Origin: Nemertoderma westbladi
Taxonomy: Eukaryota > Xenacoelomorpha > Nemertodermatida > Nemertodermatidae
Direction of reading: 5' to 3'
DNA length: 64,000 nt
Assembly (NCBI GenBank): GCA_032718475.1
Contig: JAUCBJ010000579.1
Span: forward strand, 1 to 64,000
The translations under genes were made by a program, and so were the position numbers. Shown here piece by piece: positions 10,352 to 21,611 of this stretch. Positions within the stretch are counted from its first letter, which is position 1. Each line of letters begins with the position of its first letter. A model generated the notes under the pieces. That model did no database searches, was not told the DNA's origin, and saw only the letters and a program-made list of their open reading frames with translations.

Positions 10352-10359
10352 CCTAACTG

Positions 10360-11266
10360 CCAGGTTGGAATTCATGCATGAGCGCGCAGGTACGCTTTGT
10401 TGTTTTGAAATCACCGCGCACCTGAAATTGACTCGTCGCGCACCTCATCATATGTCATAATCCAAACAAAATCGCGCAGCTCATGTCATGCATATCTCAA
10501 AAAATCGCACAGTTCATAAGAACAATTTTACATTCCTATTTTACAAGTTTGAGCGTTTTAAGCTTATCTTTACGTCTGTCTGTCTGTACGTTGAATCTAG
10601 GCTTACATAATAAATGTAATTTTTGCAACATCAAAATTGTTAATATTAAAAAATATTTTTTTAATCCACTACTATGGTGGGCCATCGGGCTCACTGCTTT
10701 TATAACAGAAAATATTATTTTAGATTACAAACAAAACATGTACCGGTAATTTCAAAAAAACGAATATTGAAATAGGTACCAGTCTGCCAATAATACTTTG
10801 TATAGGCCTACCTAACAATTAGGCTTAAACATACAGTTGGCTTATAATTAAGTCATACTTATAATACATTGTTACTTTCTGACTTTACCTGTTTACTAAG
10901 TAACATCGGCATAGCATAGACCTAATAACAATACAACAATAGAGTACCGGTACTGTAGTTAAAATAAATAGACAAATTCAGCTCCGGTTGCCGGTATTAC
11001 AGTATTATGGTGAAGTGATTTGACTGTTTGAAGAATTGGAAATGAGAAACTAATGCGAGCGTAGCGAGCGAAATTTTTTTGTGTATTTTCGTGATTTCAA
11101 TTAATTTGTGGTGCGCATCAGAGGCAGAGCTGCGCGCTGAGGCGCAACGCGCACCTGTCTCACACCCGAACGCGCACCTGTCTCACCCAAACGCGCAACG
11201 CGCATCTGGTTTGCGGTCATTCGCGCAGGTACGCGTCCGAGTTTTGCAGCATGAATTCCAACCTGG
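10360..11266. mobile_element. Non-autonomous DNA transposon with 18-bp TIRs and 8-bp TSD
   Basis: The left end CCAGGTTGGAATTCATGC (10360-10377) and right end GCATGAATTCCAACCTGG (11249-11266) are exact inverted repeats. The element is flanked by the same 8 bp, CCTAACTG, at 10352-10359 and 11267-11274. Length is 907 bp with no transposase. An 8-bp TSD fits the hAT or P superfamilies. The subterminal regions carry inverted GCGCGCAGGTACGC-like and repeated CGCGCACCTG motifs, which could be transposase-binding sites. Confidence 0.9.
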
Positions 11267-11274
11267 CCTAACTG

Positions 11275-12019
11275 CCTAACAACAGAACAACGATGCAATA
11301 GACTGATAGAAGAATGGTTGATAGCATCAGCCCAGTCTGCCAGTACTGCAGTAGATCTGTAGATGTAGAGGTATACTAATACCATGAATACTACTGCTGT
11401 ACTGTACTAGCTGACTAGGCTAGTGACAGGCAGACAGGCTACAGGGCTAGACAGAGTTAGTAGGTAGTACAGTATGCAGTACTGTAGGTACTAGTGCAGT
11501 AGTGTACTGACTGCCTGGCACCTGGCACCTGGTAGGCCAGTCAGCCAGTACTGAGTACAGCAGTAGGCAGTGTAACTGTACTATGCTGCCCCGGCCGACC
11601 AAATTATTAAGCGCGCCGCAGATTGAAATAATTAAATTTTGAAGAGCGCTGCTCAGCCACGCCAATTGCCAATGCAATTTCAACTTTGAAGGAGTGTAAC
11701 CAACCAGTCTGCAAATTTCAGTCAGCCAGTAGTACTGCTGTAGCTGCAGAACTGTCAGACTGTACAGCAGTACTGCAGTAACCATATAACCATGCAACAG
11801 AAAAAAAGAAAGGCGAACGACTGAGCGAAGTGAGCCGAAATTTATAATCAGCTAATACTGTAATAATAATGTAATGTAATTTTTAAGGCAATTCCGTAAT
11901 TGTTAAACCATTAAATCGGCGCCGGTTTTATTTTTGGGAGCGCCATGCGCCAAAACCGGCGCGCTTTACGATTTACTGGTATTGGACTGCTACTGCGGTA
12001 GGCTGGCAGGCATACCGCG
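11275..12019. other. No gene; CTG/CAGTA-rich sequence
   Basis: Low-complexity mixture of CAGTACTG, CTGGCACCTGG and GCAGTA words, without an ORF or element boundary that I can support. Confidence 0.4.
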
Positions 12020-12023
12020 GTAA

Positions 12024-12345
12024 AACGAACTTAGATCCTGCAAGGCCTGACTTTGATGAACTTAGATCTTTCCGAACTTAGGTCCTATGTATGCGAACGT
12101 AGATCCTATCTGGGTGAACTTAGATCCTACCTAGGTGAACTTAGATCCCACCTAGGTGAACTTAGATCCTAACTAGATGAACTTAGATCCCAGTTTATGC
12201 TATTAAAAGCTTTTGGTAATCATCAAGCTAATCGCGAAGCGAAATTAGATCCCACGTTAAAGCAAAGCGAACTTAGTTAGATCTTAGGTGAACTTAGATC
12301 CCAATTTATACAAATAGAGAAGAAGCGAACTTAGATCCCATGTGT
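12024..12345 (+). repeat. Irregular array of the word GAACTTAGATCC
   Basis: About ten copies of GAACTTAGATCC or close variants recur at spacings from about 20 bp (12115-12190, with TACCTAGGT spacers) to more than 50 bp. The regular core looks like a 21-bp tandem repeat. The dispersed members suggest a decayed array or clustered binding sites. Confidence 0.75.
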
Positions 12346-12531
12346 ACTGTACGCTTAAAGTACAGTAGTTGCGTTCCCGACTTACTCACCAACCAACTAC
12401 AATTTGCCAATTTATAGCTAAATTCGTTGCAATGTATTATTGTGGCTAAGTTCGCTTCCCTTGAAGCGCGTGATAATATTTACAGTAAGGTCTGCGGCTA
12501 GCCTATGGGAATGACATTTCACTTATAAGCT

Positions 12532-13118
12532 GATTTGTTAACTAGTCTGGGACTTCGAGTAGCACGTGAACAACTATGCTGACTGGTTAACTGGTCTAGG
12601 ACTTCGAGCAGCACGTGAACAAATAAACTGGCTGGTTACCTAGTCTGGGACTTCGAGCAGCAGGTGAACAACTAAACCAGCACTTTAACTAGTCTGGGGC
12701 TTCGAGCAGCACGTGAACAACTAAACTGACTGGTTAACTAGTCTGGGACTTCCAGTAGCACGTGAACAACTAAGCTGACTGGTTAACAAGTCTGGGACTT
12801 CGAGCAGCACTTGAACAACTAAGCTGACTGGTTAACAAGTCTGGGACTTCGAGAAAAATTGCAAATTGAGGAGGGGGGCGATGTACCAGACTAGTTAACC
12901 AGACATGTACACTAGTTAACCAGTCAGCTTAGTTGTTCACGTGCTACTCGAAGTCCCAGACTAGTTGACCACTCAGCTTAGTTGTTCACGTGCTGTTCGA
13001 ATTCCCAGACTTGTTAACCAGTCAGCTTAATTGTTCACGTGCTACTCGAAGTCCCAGACTAGTTGACCACTCCGCTTAGTTTTTTACGTGCCGCTCGAAG
13101 CCCCAGACTAGTTAACCT
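12532..13118. repeat. Inverted pair of ~49-bp minisatellite arrays (giant hairpin)
   Basis: About seven plus-oriented units (12532-12860) contain GTCTGGGACTTCGAG, CACGTGAACAACTAA and CTGACTGGTTAACTA. After a 40-60 bp spacer, four to five units of the reverse complement follow (about 12900-13118). The whole is a roughly 590-bp imperfect palindrome able to form a hairpin or cruciform. Confidence 0.9.
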
Positions 13119-13411
13119 TCTATCTCCCAGTGTTCCCAATTGGGAGCATTTTTATAAATTCAAGTGGAGGAAATTTAATATAGGCTTATATTACTTTTTT
13201 TAATGTTAATATGTTTAGGAAAAGTGGAATATTGTTTTTTATTTTCAACTTCAAGTGTTTTCAAACTTCAAGTTGGTCTTTTGGCAGGCCAATTTTGCCA
13301 TTCTCATTTTTTTCGATTTTTGGGACATGCAAACAATAGTGGTCAAAAACGTTACAAATTTGATATTCCAAACCAGTGGCGACATTAAAATTAGACTTTT
13401 AAATAATACAG

Positions 13412-14137
13412 TCCCAATCCCAATAAGCATTAACTTGGTCATTTTGGCGGCCAAAATGACCGAAATGGCCAAATATAAATTGCGGCATTCATGAAAGGAA
13501 CTTCTGAGGCAAGTTGGCTTGTCAATCACAGCCAGTGAATAGAGGCTGAGTGTAAGTAAAGCCCAATATGTTGGCAGATAGAAAAAGGCTTCACCGGACA
13601 TTCCCTCTCCAACCCCCCACCCGGACAGTTCCGTTCCGTTCGAGTAGGACACGTTTATTTTTCATCTTGTAAGGTAAACGGACCGCTTGTATCCAGACAA
13701 GTTTTACAGTATCCAATATCCCTTTATATTTTGCATCCCGATTTTACATTTTGTATCCAATTTTTATTTATGAATTTCATCAATTCAATTGCACTGTATT
13801 GTTCGTTAATCTTTAAACAATTATGTAATTACTGTAGATATACTGTTTTGTTTACTAGAGTTATAATAATTAATAGTTTTAATTATGAGCATTATTATAT
13901 AATTGTTTTCTTCAAATTGATGCAGATGGAGTTGACTATTATTGATGCAATCAAAATTTATACCTCTCCAGGGGAAAATCGACATGCGTCGACCTGTATT
14001 CTGTGTTCAGCATTAATGCATGTTAAATCGCTTCGCCAAAACGACCAAGTAGCCCACAGGAATACACTACATTTTTTTGGCGATTTTAGTCATTTTTGCC
14101 GCCAAAACGACCAAGTTAATGCTTATTGGGATTGGGA
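13412..14137. repeat. Inverted repeat with ~57-bp arms, possible MITE
   Basis: The left arm (13412-13470) and right arm (14081-14137) are near-perfect reverse complements, starting TCCCAATCCCAATAAGCATT and containing a GGCGGCC/GCCGCC core. Weaker similarity continues outward. I could not identify a target duplication, so element ends are unknown. A G18 run at 14209-14226 follows. Confidence 0.7.
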
Positions 14138-14621
14138 ATGTATGACATTATTATTTGAAAAAAAAAATTCAGAAAAACGACCATCTTGTGCCAAATTACT
14201 CCCTTTAAGGGGGGGGGGGGGGGGGGTACACCATTTTCGAACAACTCTTCGATTTATCACTCTTAGCGTTTCAAAATTGTTTGGTTTCGGCTAAAATTTT
14301 GAATACTGTATAGGTGCCTAAGATGCTATTCTACATGCCAGGTCAGAAAAAAAATTTTTTTCGCTATTTAATATTAGTTAATACTAGTTAACAATAAAAA
14401 AAACTTGGTTGCGCTTAAAACCTTAAGGCTATTACAGTTTTGAATCTAATCACATGAAAGTTTTTTTATATGATATATCAAAGATGGGGCAACATAACTA
14501 TCAGACGAAATTTTGTGAAAATAATTCTGCACCGCAGAATTATTTACGTTACGGTAATACGCAAATTATTTTTTTCGGAATTTAGAAACGTAACGTAATT
14601 TTGAAATTATTCCGAAATGTA

Positions 14622-15315
14622 CAGTACAGGCCACCAGAAAAAGCAGATTTCATCCAATGTGATCACATGTGAACACATTTGTTCAAGTCATCTGATTGGC
14701 AGGTTATGGCGAGTTATCTTCTAGATCACACAGCAGGATGCTAACTTGCTGGGACCGACAAAGAATTTGTGTGCGGTGCGCCTGTACTGTATGTCTGATA
14801 TCAGGTAGATGAGAGAGCCTCCAGGGCGTAACATTGCGGACATGGGCTGTATTGGTAGAGAGAGAACTACATACAAGACCACATGGAGGTTCATGGAGTG
14901 TATGGGTATGTGGATGGGAGGAGCCTAGACCATTGAATAATTAATTTAGTGCAGGGAGATGTTGCGCCATTAGTCTGACACCGAGAGGGCACAGAGAAAC
15001 ACCAGAAGATGCCTTAACATCAATAACTCTATAGGCCTGCCTACTAGATACTATTAACCGCACACTATAAAGGTAAACAAAATCCTTATCCCATTTCCAG
15101 CTGCAGTGAGTGACAGTTCGCGGCAAACTACAGAGTTTCCAGATTACTAAGCGTTTCAAAAGTATTCAATTGTATCCTTTGGCGAAAAAATTTTGGTTGT
15201 TGCCAATTCAATTATGTTCAATTGTCCCGTTTAACAACATTACATTACACTGGTACACATTTGATAAAATGTGTTCACAATTGTACAAATCTGCGTTTTC
15301 TGGTGGCCTGTACTG
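14622..15315. mobile_element. Tc1/mariner-type MITE (TA target)
   Basis: The ends CAGTACAGGCCACCAGAAAA (from 14622) and its reverse complement (to 15315) continue as an imperfect inverted repeat of about 60 bp (GCAGATTT, TGTGAACACATTT). TA dinucleotides flank both ends (14620-14621, 15316-15317). The element is 694 bp with no transposase. TIRs beginning CAGT next to TA fit the Tc1/mariner superfamily. It sits among CGTAACGTAA repeats. Confidence 0.8.
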
Positions 15316-15317
15316 TA

Positions 15318-16072
15318 ATAGCGTAACGTAAAAAGTTCAGTTTTTCAAACGTAACGTAACGTAACGTACAGTATAACATCCTTGATCAGTTGTTTAAAAC
15401 AAGTGTGACGGTACTGTATGAAGGTTAAAAGAACAGATTACAGAGGCAGGCTTTTCTAACCAAAACAAATAACAGAAGCAGGCTTTTCCAAAACAATAAA
15501 CGGTCACTTTATCAAAAGAGGGAAAGGAACAGGTTGCAGAGGCGGGATTTTCTAACCCGTCCAAAACAATATACGATCACTTAATTAATTAAAAGAAAAG
15601 ATAAGGTTACAGGCGGGCTTTTCTAACCAAAACAATAAGCGATTATTTAACAATTTAGGAAATGGATTATTTTACGGCGGCATGATTTTATGTATATTTG
15701 TAAATATCCTTTATTGGGACAACCTCTTTCATCCGGTCTTTTTGGCTAAATACGGCCCGATGGGACTATCCAAGTTGGAATGGGTAGTTTTTTCTACCAC
15801 ATACTGTAGGAGTTTGTGGACTGATCTGTTCTGTTGGAACTAGTGGTGCGGCTATCCGTAATACTGTAGTACACAGACAGTAGATACATTATAAACTAAT
15901 AAATGTGAAAGGTACAGTAAAGCCTGTTTGGCCTATTAATTATTTGAAATATATTTCGATAACTATTTAAAAGGTAGGCTGCAGTATCGGTACTGAAGTT
16001 AGTTAATTAATTACCATCATTCTGTCATCACAAGATCAGTACCTAATGTAGTATAATACAGTATTATTCTTT
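15318..16072. repeat. Degenerate ~60-bp dispersed-repeat array, then plain spacer
   Basis: From about 15420 to 15655 three to four units contain AGGTTACAGAGGCGGG, TTTTCTAACC and AAAACAATAAACGATCAC. The same unit is found elsewhere on both strands (20910, 27322-27660, 36122, 41385). From 15660 to 16072 nothing further is seen. Confidence 0.75.
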
Positions 16073-16076
16073 TTAA

Positions 16077-16900
16077 GGGGGACTCCCCCCCCCCCCCCCC
16101 CCCCCCATGAACACTTTTTTAAAATGTTTACAATTTCTACTGAAATTAAAATATTTTGATTTTATACAGTATGGGATGTTCAAATATGGCTAAACATTTG
16201 TTTTTTCGAAAAATTTTCAAATTTCAAGTCGCCCTCTAGCGGCCATTGAATGAAACAATATTTGCGGTTAAAATGCTACTAGTCATTCAATTTTAGGTGA
16301 AATTAAAACTTTTATTTAGCCATTTCTTAAAATTAATTAATATTTGGCAAAATTTATTTTTTTTATTTAAATTAATTTTTATTATTTTATTTTGGCTTTA
16401 ATCTGAAAAATTGGCTGTAAAAACAGAAATATAAACAAATAACTTTTAAAGAACAGCCGAATCCCTTTCGAATGAGCCAATAATAAAGAAAATTGGTTAA
16501 AAAATGGCGGAGGGGTAGTAATTTTAAAAATGAAAAAATGTCATTCCAAGATAATTATGACTTCAAAGTTTTGGTCTGGTTGGTTAATCATTTCTGGCAT
16601 GATAGAAGCGCATCACCGGTGTAAAACTGTCATTATGAGGGTTTTCGGGGTCGCTGATTTCATTTCAGAAGTCAGTTTTAACTTTTGGTGGAATCTACTC
16701 TGCCTGTCTGTTTTGCCGGTCTGTTTTACAATTTGACAGACAGACCATCATACAGAAAAACAGCGATAACTCGAGAAATAAAAGAGGTTTTAGCTAAGCG
16801 GTTTTCAGATTTGAAAACCTCATTAAATTCTGAAATAGATTAAATAAAAAAACACGATTTAAAATTATGACATGGGGGGGGGGGGGGGGGGTACTCCCCC
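16077..16900. mobile_element. TTAA-flanked non-autonomous transposon with oligo-C/G subterminal runs
   Basis: TTAA occurs exactly at 16073-16076 and 16901-16904. The ends are inverted: GGGGGACT followed by a C22 run and CATG on the left, and CATG, a G18 run, then TACTCCCCC on the right. The 824-bp element has no transposase. TTAA duplication fits piggyBac (or Kolobok). The interior is AT-rich. Confidence 0.75.
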
Positions 16901-16904
16901 TTAA

Positions 16905-17494
16905 GGAATAGTAGGCTTTATACATACTGTACAATACAGCAATACTGCAAAGTACTGCTGTATACTGATACAGGTACAATACTGGTTGCCTATGAGAACA
17001 GCAGTATAGCTGTATAGATACAGGTAGCGTGAAACCTAATCGTAAATTTCCGGAGGAAATAAAACAGTAAAAAGTCAAAATCAGAGTACACAATGAGTGA
17101 TTTAAACGAACAAGAAAAATTATTGTGTATTTTTAGTACCGGTAACGATTTATAAAATACACAGCGCGGGAAATTCAAAGTTACAGTAGTTTAAGCTGGT
17201 GTCAGGGTGTCAGCTGTCAGCATCTTCCAATAGGCGGATTATAGTTATAGAAGCAATACATAACTTCAGTACCGGTACTTCCATCTGTGTAGCATGGCGG
17301 CAGCCATTAAATGAATTCAAGAATACCTAGATCAGAGGGGGTGTCATGCTGTCATATTTAAAGCCCCTTTAAGTGCCTCGAGCCTGGGCGGCGATCTCCC
17401 TCGAAAAATTGTCGATTACCTATATTTAGTATTTATTAATTCTACTGTATTGGTTATACTATATATATTTTAATGTATGTTACAGTGTTATCGT
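16905..17494. other. No gene; leads into a retroelement-like 3' tail
   Basis: Contains CAGTACTGCTGTA-like low complexity. The 3' part (about 17370-17494) has the look of a non-LTR 3' untranslated end. Confidence 0.35.
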
Positions 17495-17519
17495 GTATTA
17501 AATAAATAAATAAATAAAT
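17495..17519 (+). repeat. (AAAT)n tail directly before the EEF2KMT-like ATG
   Basis: About six AAAT/TAAA units, of the kind that end CR1/L2-type retrotransposons. A second tail of this type closes the element downstream (19829-19857), so the EEF2KMT/LINE chimera lies between two such tails. Confidence 0.6.
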
Positions 17520-18450
17520 ATGGATACTGATGGAGGGTCTGACTCTTCCATGGCGACGAAAGTAGGTCGCGATCCCCTTATCCCTCACATCCAATGCCAA
17601 TCATGTACTCCATCTATATCAATGTTAACGAAACACTTCCTTTCTATGAGGCCGTTGTCGGTAATATTTAAAGACGTCATCAATATCCATAGCAACAGCG
17701 ACGCATCGGCCCAGGACACTATACTGAAACTAACGGTGGACCACCCAATAGCGAAGGAATTCCCACCCTCGAGAACTTATCTTATAAACTTCCTCAAGTT
17801 TCTCATTAATAATGTTACCGAAGTTAGCGACATGGTGTATGAAAGATTCTCTCCGCTTATGGCTCAACCCGATTCGCAGACCAACTGCTTCCGGAATTAC
17901 GTTTTACCCTGCGACTGCTGCGTGACTATTCGCGAGAACGTTGTCACCCTATCTGGGGGAACTATCGGTTTGGTTAGCTGGCCAGCGGGTTTCTCGCTGA
18001 CGGAATGGTTGAGTGCACGACTCCATCTAACGGACGGTAAACGAATCCTAGAGTTGGGATGCGGCGCGGGTTTGTCCGTATAATTACGTGTATGACGTCA
18101 CTTCCTGCGGGGTACACGTTTACGGACGCGAGCGTAAACGTTCTGGACAATTTACGCGAGAATATTCGCATTAACTGCCTCAACTCAAAGTCTTCTCATT
18201 GCAAACAGAATCATCAGCTTCAAAAGGACATTAGAGTGCAGCCCCTTGATTGGAGTTTGTCTAATTGCGATCAAGCGGTTGACAGAGATGTATACGATAT
18301 TATTGTCGCCGCTTATGTGACCTTTGACCCCGAGAGTCTACCAGGTTTAGTTAACCTACTCCATCATCTTTTATCCACCAGCAACTCAGCCAATCCATCT
18401 TGCTGCGCTTATTTTTCTTGCACTATTAGAAATTGGTACGACGTGAGTAC
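17520..18450 (+). pseudogene. EEF2KMT: Intronless EEF2KMT (FAM86-type eEF2-lysine methyltransferase) pseudogene
   Basis: The family methylates elongation factor 2 on lysine in the cytosol. Residues 1-187 contain the FAM86 N-terminal region (L-x2-T-V-x-H-P and P-P-S-x-x-Y-x3-F-L motifs), then G-T-I-G-L-V-S-W and the SAM-binding motif L-E-L-G-C-G-A-G-L-S at about 177-186. A single missing base near 18078 shifts the frame. From 18083 on, another frame continues with the family's C-terminal part (L-D-W at about 18250, and I-I-V-A-A-Y-V where the family has A-A-D-V, so the acidic residue is lost). Homology stops after T-I-R-N at about 18440, so roughly the last 60 residues are missing and retrotransposon sequence follows. 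No introns are seen. It looks like a retrocopy that has decayed. Confidence 0.85.
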
Positions 18451-19857
18451 CACGCCAGTGACTGGATCAAAGCAAAGCAAAGAAGAAACAGAGGAAATTT
18501 TATATGGCAGTAATTAAATTCCCGTGCAAAACCTGCCGCACTGATGTTAAAACCAATCATAAAGCACTGTGTTGTGATTTATGCAATAAATGGATACACT
18601 TTAAAGGTATTGCTGTAAACCTCTCCCTTTCTGATTAGACACTTTCTCAAAATTCAACTCTACCATGGTTTTGCGCTGATTGTATTGGTTTGGAGTTACC
18701 GTTTATAAATATTCTAGACGATGACGAATTTAAATGTATTATATTAGACTACTGAATTCCTGATACTATTGATATATCAGCTCTAGATAGTGTTTTATCT
18801 CAGCCTTATAATATCAGTAAATGCGACGACCACGAATTTAATTATAATATTAACGCCGATGCCCACCTCCTTGCTGATTATACGGACATGCGCAACAAAT
18901 GTACCTATAATTTCCAATCAGATTTTAACCGTAAATTTGAAAACTAATAATGTAGATTTATCACTAATCCATTTCAACGCCCGCAGCCTTCCTGCTAATT
19001 TTGATTCTATTTCCCAATGTAGGCCCTATTAATTAACCAAATGGCAATACCGTTTGATATTATAGGTATTTCTGAAACATGGCTTTACGATGACAAATAT
19101 GTTGTTGAAACATTCCATTTCGGTTCTTTCAAACTATTATAAAATTGTCGTAAAACTAAGGAAGGGGGTGGCGTCGGGCTATATATAGGCCTACATTACT
19201 CTGTGGCTGTTAAACCCAGAGATTATATATCACTTAAAAATAGTAATAACCAAGTTGAAACACTTTTTGTTGAACTTCCTCGCGAAAACAAAAATATAAT
19301 TGTTGGTGTAATATATAGGCCACCAAACCAATGCATCCAAGAAAATATTATTGCTCTAAATAACATACTACAAAAAATAACAGACGAAGGGAAAGTTTGC
19401 TACATCATGGGGGACTTTAATTTTGACCTACTTAAAGTTAATAACCATTCTCAAACTGCTGACTCTTTTAACCTATTAACAACCCATAATTATCACCCTA
19501 CAATCTCCAAACCAACCCGTATCACTGAAACCTCTGCAACTCTCATAGATAATATTTTCCTAAATCAAACTTCATCCTCTATAGAATCTGGTATATTAAT
19601 TATTCCTATATCCAACTACCTGCCAATATATGATCAGCACTAGTCCTGTTGTTATATTATACTTATTGTTATATTAGAAATTAGTTTCAATGTTCCTTAA
19701 ATCAGAATCAAGGCCAAAGACCTCCATTGACGTAGCAGCGCGATGGCTGCCGTTGCATTGCATTTGCTTATACAGTAATTGTGTAAATTCGACAAGCTTC
19801 CTTCCTGCCCCTGTCTCTAATTATACTAATAAATGTAAATAAAGAAATAAATAAATC
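18451..19857 (+). mobile_element. CR1/L2-like non-LTR retrotransposon remnant: PHD-like finger plus APE endonuclease, no RT
   Basis: From an ATG at 18504 the frame encodes a C-x2-C...C-x2-C...W-x-H...W-F-C-x2-C PHD-like finger interrupted by a TAG. Next comes an endonuclease in several broken pieces: L-I-H-F-N-A-R-S-L (about 18965), I-I-G-I-S-E-T-W-L (about 19058), G-G-G-V-G-L-Y-I-G (about 19170), V-I-Y-R-P-P, G-D-F-N-F-D (about 19410) and L-I-D-N-I-F. The terminal S-D-H motif is replaced by S-N-Y. The reverse transcriptase is absent: coding similarity ends at about 19640 and an AAAT-type tail lies at 19829-19857. The finger-then-endonuclease order is typical of CR1/L2-group elements. The copy is dead through stops, frameshifts, loss of the catalytic histidine and missing RT. 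Confidence 0.85.
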
Positions 19858-20261
19858 CAAGCGCCAGCGCCAGCGCACCCCCTAAAATACCTTCTAAAAA
19901 TGTACGTAATTTAATTTTAATACTCTGATAAGGTAATTTTATTGAAATCCTAATTTGTTTTAAAGTAAACATGTTATGTACATCACTAGTTACGTATTTT
20001 TTAATTCAGTTTAACGTATTGTAATTATAATTTTTTAAATATTAAATATCAAATTGGGTTAGTAATACTTATTAAATTATGCTCATTCATTTTTAATTAA
20101 TGGAGGGTTTTAACCACCCGGCCGACAAACCACACTTTTGCTCACAGGTCGTTGTAAGACAAGGCATCAATATAACCCCAATGATCCCATACCCTCTCTT
20201 GTTGTGGAATATTACTATATCATTGTACAAGCTACGGACCTGCACCCCCCACCCCCCCCCC
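19858..20261. other. AT-rich spacer with oligo-C run
   Basis: No gene. A C-rich run lies at 20245-20274. Confidence 0.5.
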
Positions 20262-20445
20262 CCCCCCCCCCACCCATTATAATGCGTTGGTTGTGGCCTT
20301 CCACCCAACCCATTGCGTAACTCAAATTAAACTCCACACAGCACAGCCCATACCTGCCATTGCTTTCATTACGCCACATCGCCAAGTGGAGATTCAATTG
20401 TGTCTGTTTATTTTCTGATAATCGCTGTGAATTATTATAATCATT
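20262..20445 (+). repeat. Dispersed repeat, copy 1 (begins in oligo-C)
   Basis: C run followed by ATTATAATG, ACCCAACCCATTGCGTAACT, AATTAAACTCCACACAGC and AAGTGGAGATTCAATTG. It matches 21612-21783 in the same orientation with small indels. Confidence 0.85.
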
Positions 20446-21611
20446 AGATTGACAACACAGTGTTGTGGTAGTGTACCAGTACCAGACTGAGTCTTGTATA
20501 ATAGGCCCCACTAACAACTCAGGGCTACGTTCTGAAATATAGCCTCTGGAATATTATTAAATTATTTTAATTAGAAATTATTCACTAGAAAGCCAGTCTG
20601 TCAATTTAATCGTCCAGTATCAATTCCCGCGGGCTAATAAAACTTATTTTTGGGCTAAGGATGCTCTGCCCACTGGCTAAGAAAGCTTGCGGGTAAACGA
20701 TTCCCATTTTGCGGGCCTAGAATTCCCGCGGGCTAAGTCACCCAACCGAACATACAGTTGACTGTAACTGCTTCACTCGCATCTCTGTAACCACAACCCA
20801 AATGCTGTGATTCACAGTATGCGATTTCACCGTGCTGTCACCGCAAGTGTATCTGAGAACAGGCCCGTTACTGGTACAGCTACAATTAGTTTCAAAAAAT
20901 TAATGTAAAACATCGAAAGGAGCAGGTTAAAGGGGTGGTGTTTTCTAACCAAAACAATAAACCAAAGTAGATTTCATATGGGATCGATTTGCGCTGGAGA
21001 ACTTTTTTATTTGCGACCAGCTTGCGCCACTATTTGCGAGATAAGGTAGAAATTTTAATTAATATCGAGACAAATACAACGTCTGTTTAATTGTTTTTGG
21101 GCAAACAGAAAAGTCCTCCATGTTGAAATTTTAGTAAGAAAGTTCAGTGTAATAAATTTGTTTAGTACACATTACTACCTGCATAGTTCTTTTGTGACCA
21201 GGCCAGCTCAGTGCCAGGGGGCCAATCTCGTTGGTTCGCGGCCTCCTGTGTGTATGGGTTAGTTGGCTGTCTAATTTCTTGGCAAGCCTTTAGTAAATTT
21301 CGAAATTTCGGGGAATTCCATTCCACAGCAGATAATTGGTTTTACATGCTGGGGCGGCATAAGCTAAGAGCCATGGATATTATCATATTACCCCCCCCCC
21401 CCCCCCCCCCAAGGATCTAGCCTTTGGCCAGCCAGGTTACAATGCAAAGCTTTCTGTTTAGAAAAATGCTTTTGTTTCAGAAAATTTGGTATGTGCATCT
21501 TTAATACGCATATATATATTTTTTTTTTCTCATTTCAACTGGAAAGGATTTTTCAGTATGCTTTCACAGTCATGGCCTCCCCCTCGGTACGCTAGTTGCC
21601 CCCCCCCCCCC
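20446..21611. other. No gene; one unit of the 60-bp dispersed repeat at about 20910
   Basis: GAAAGGAGCAGGTTAAAGG and TTTTCTAACCAAAACAATAA at 20915-20960 mark a solitary dispersed-repeat unit. C runs lie at 21391-21410 and 21599-21625. CCCGCGGGCTAA recurs at about 20626 and 20730. Confidence 0.5.

Noticed and set aside
14209-14226. CTTTAAGGGGG plus G run as the end of another TTAA element
   Set aside because: It resembles the end at 16077, but no inverted partner or second TTAA was found.
13731-14294. 187-codon ORF
   Set aside because: It crosses the right arm of an inverted repeat and a G homopolymer. Composition is like translated AT-rich DNA.
20093-20517. Poly-Pro/poly-Gly ORFs over the C run
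   Set aside because: They are translations of a homopolymer run in overlapping frames on both strands.
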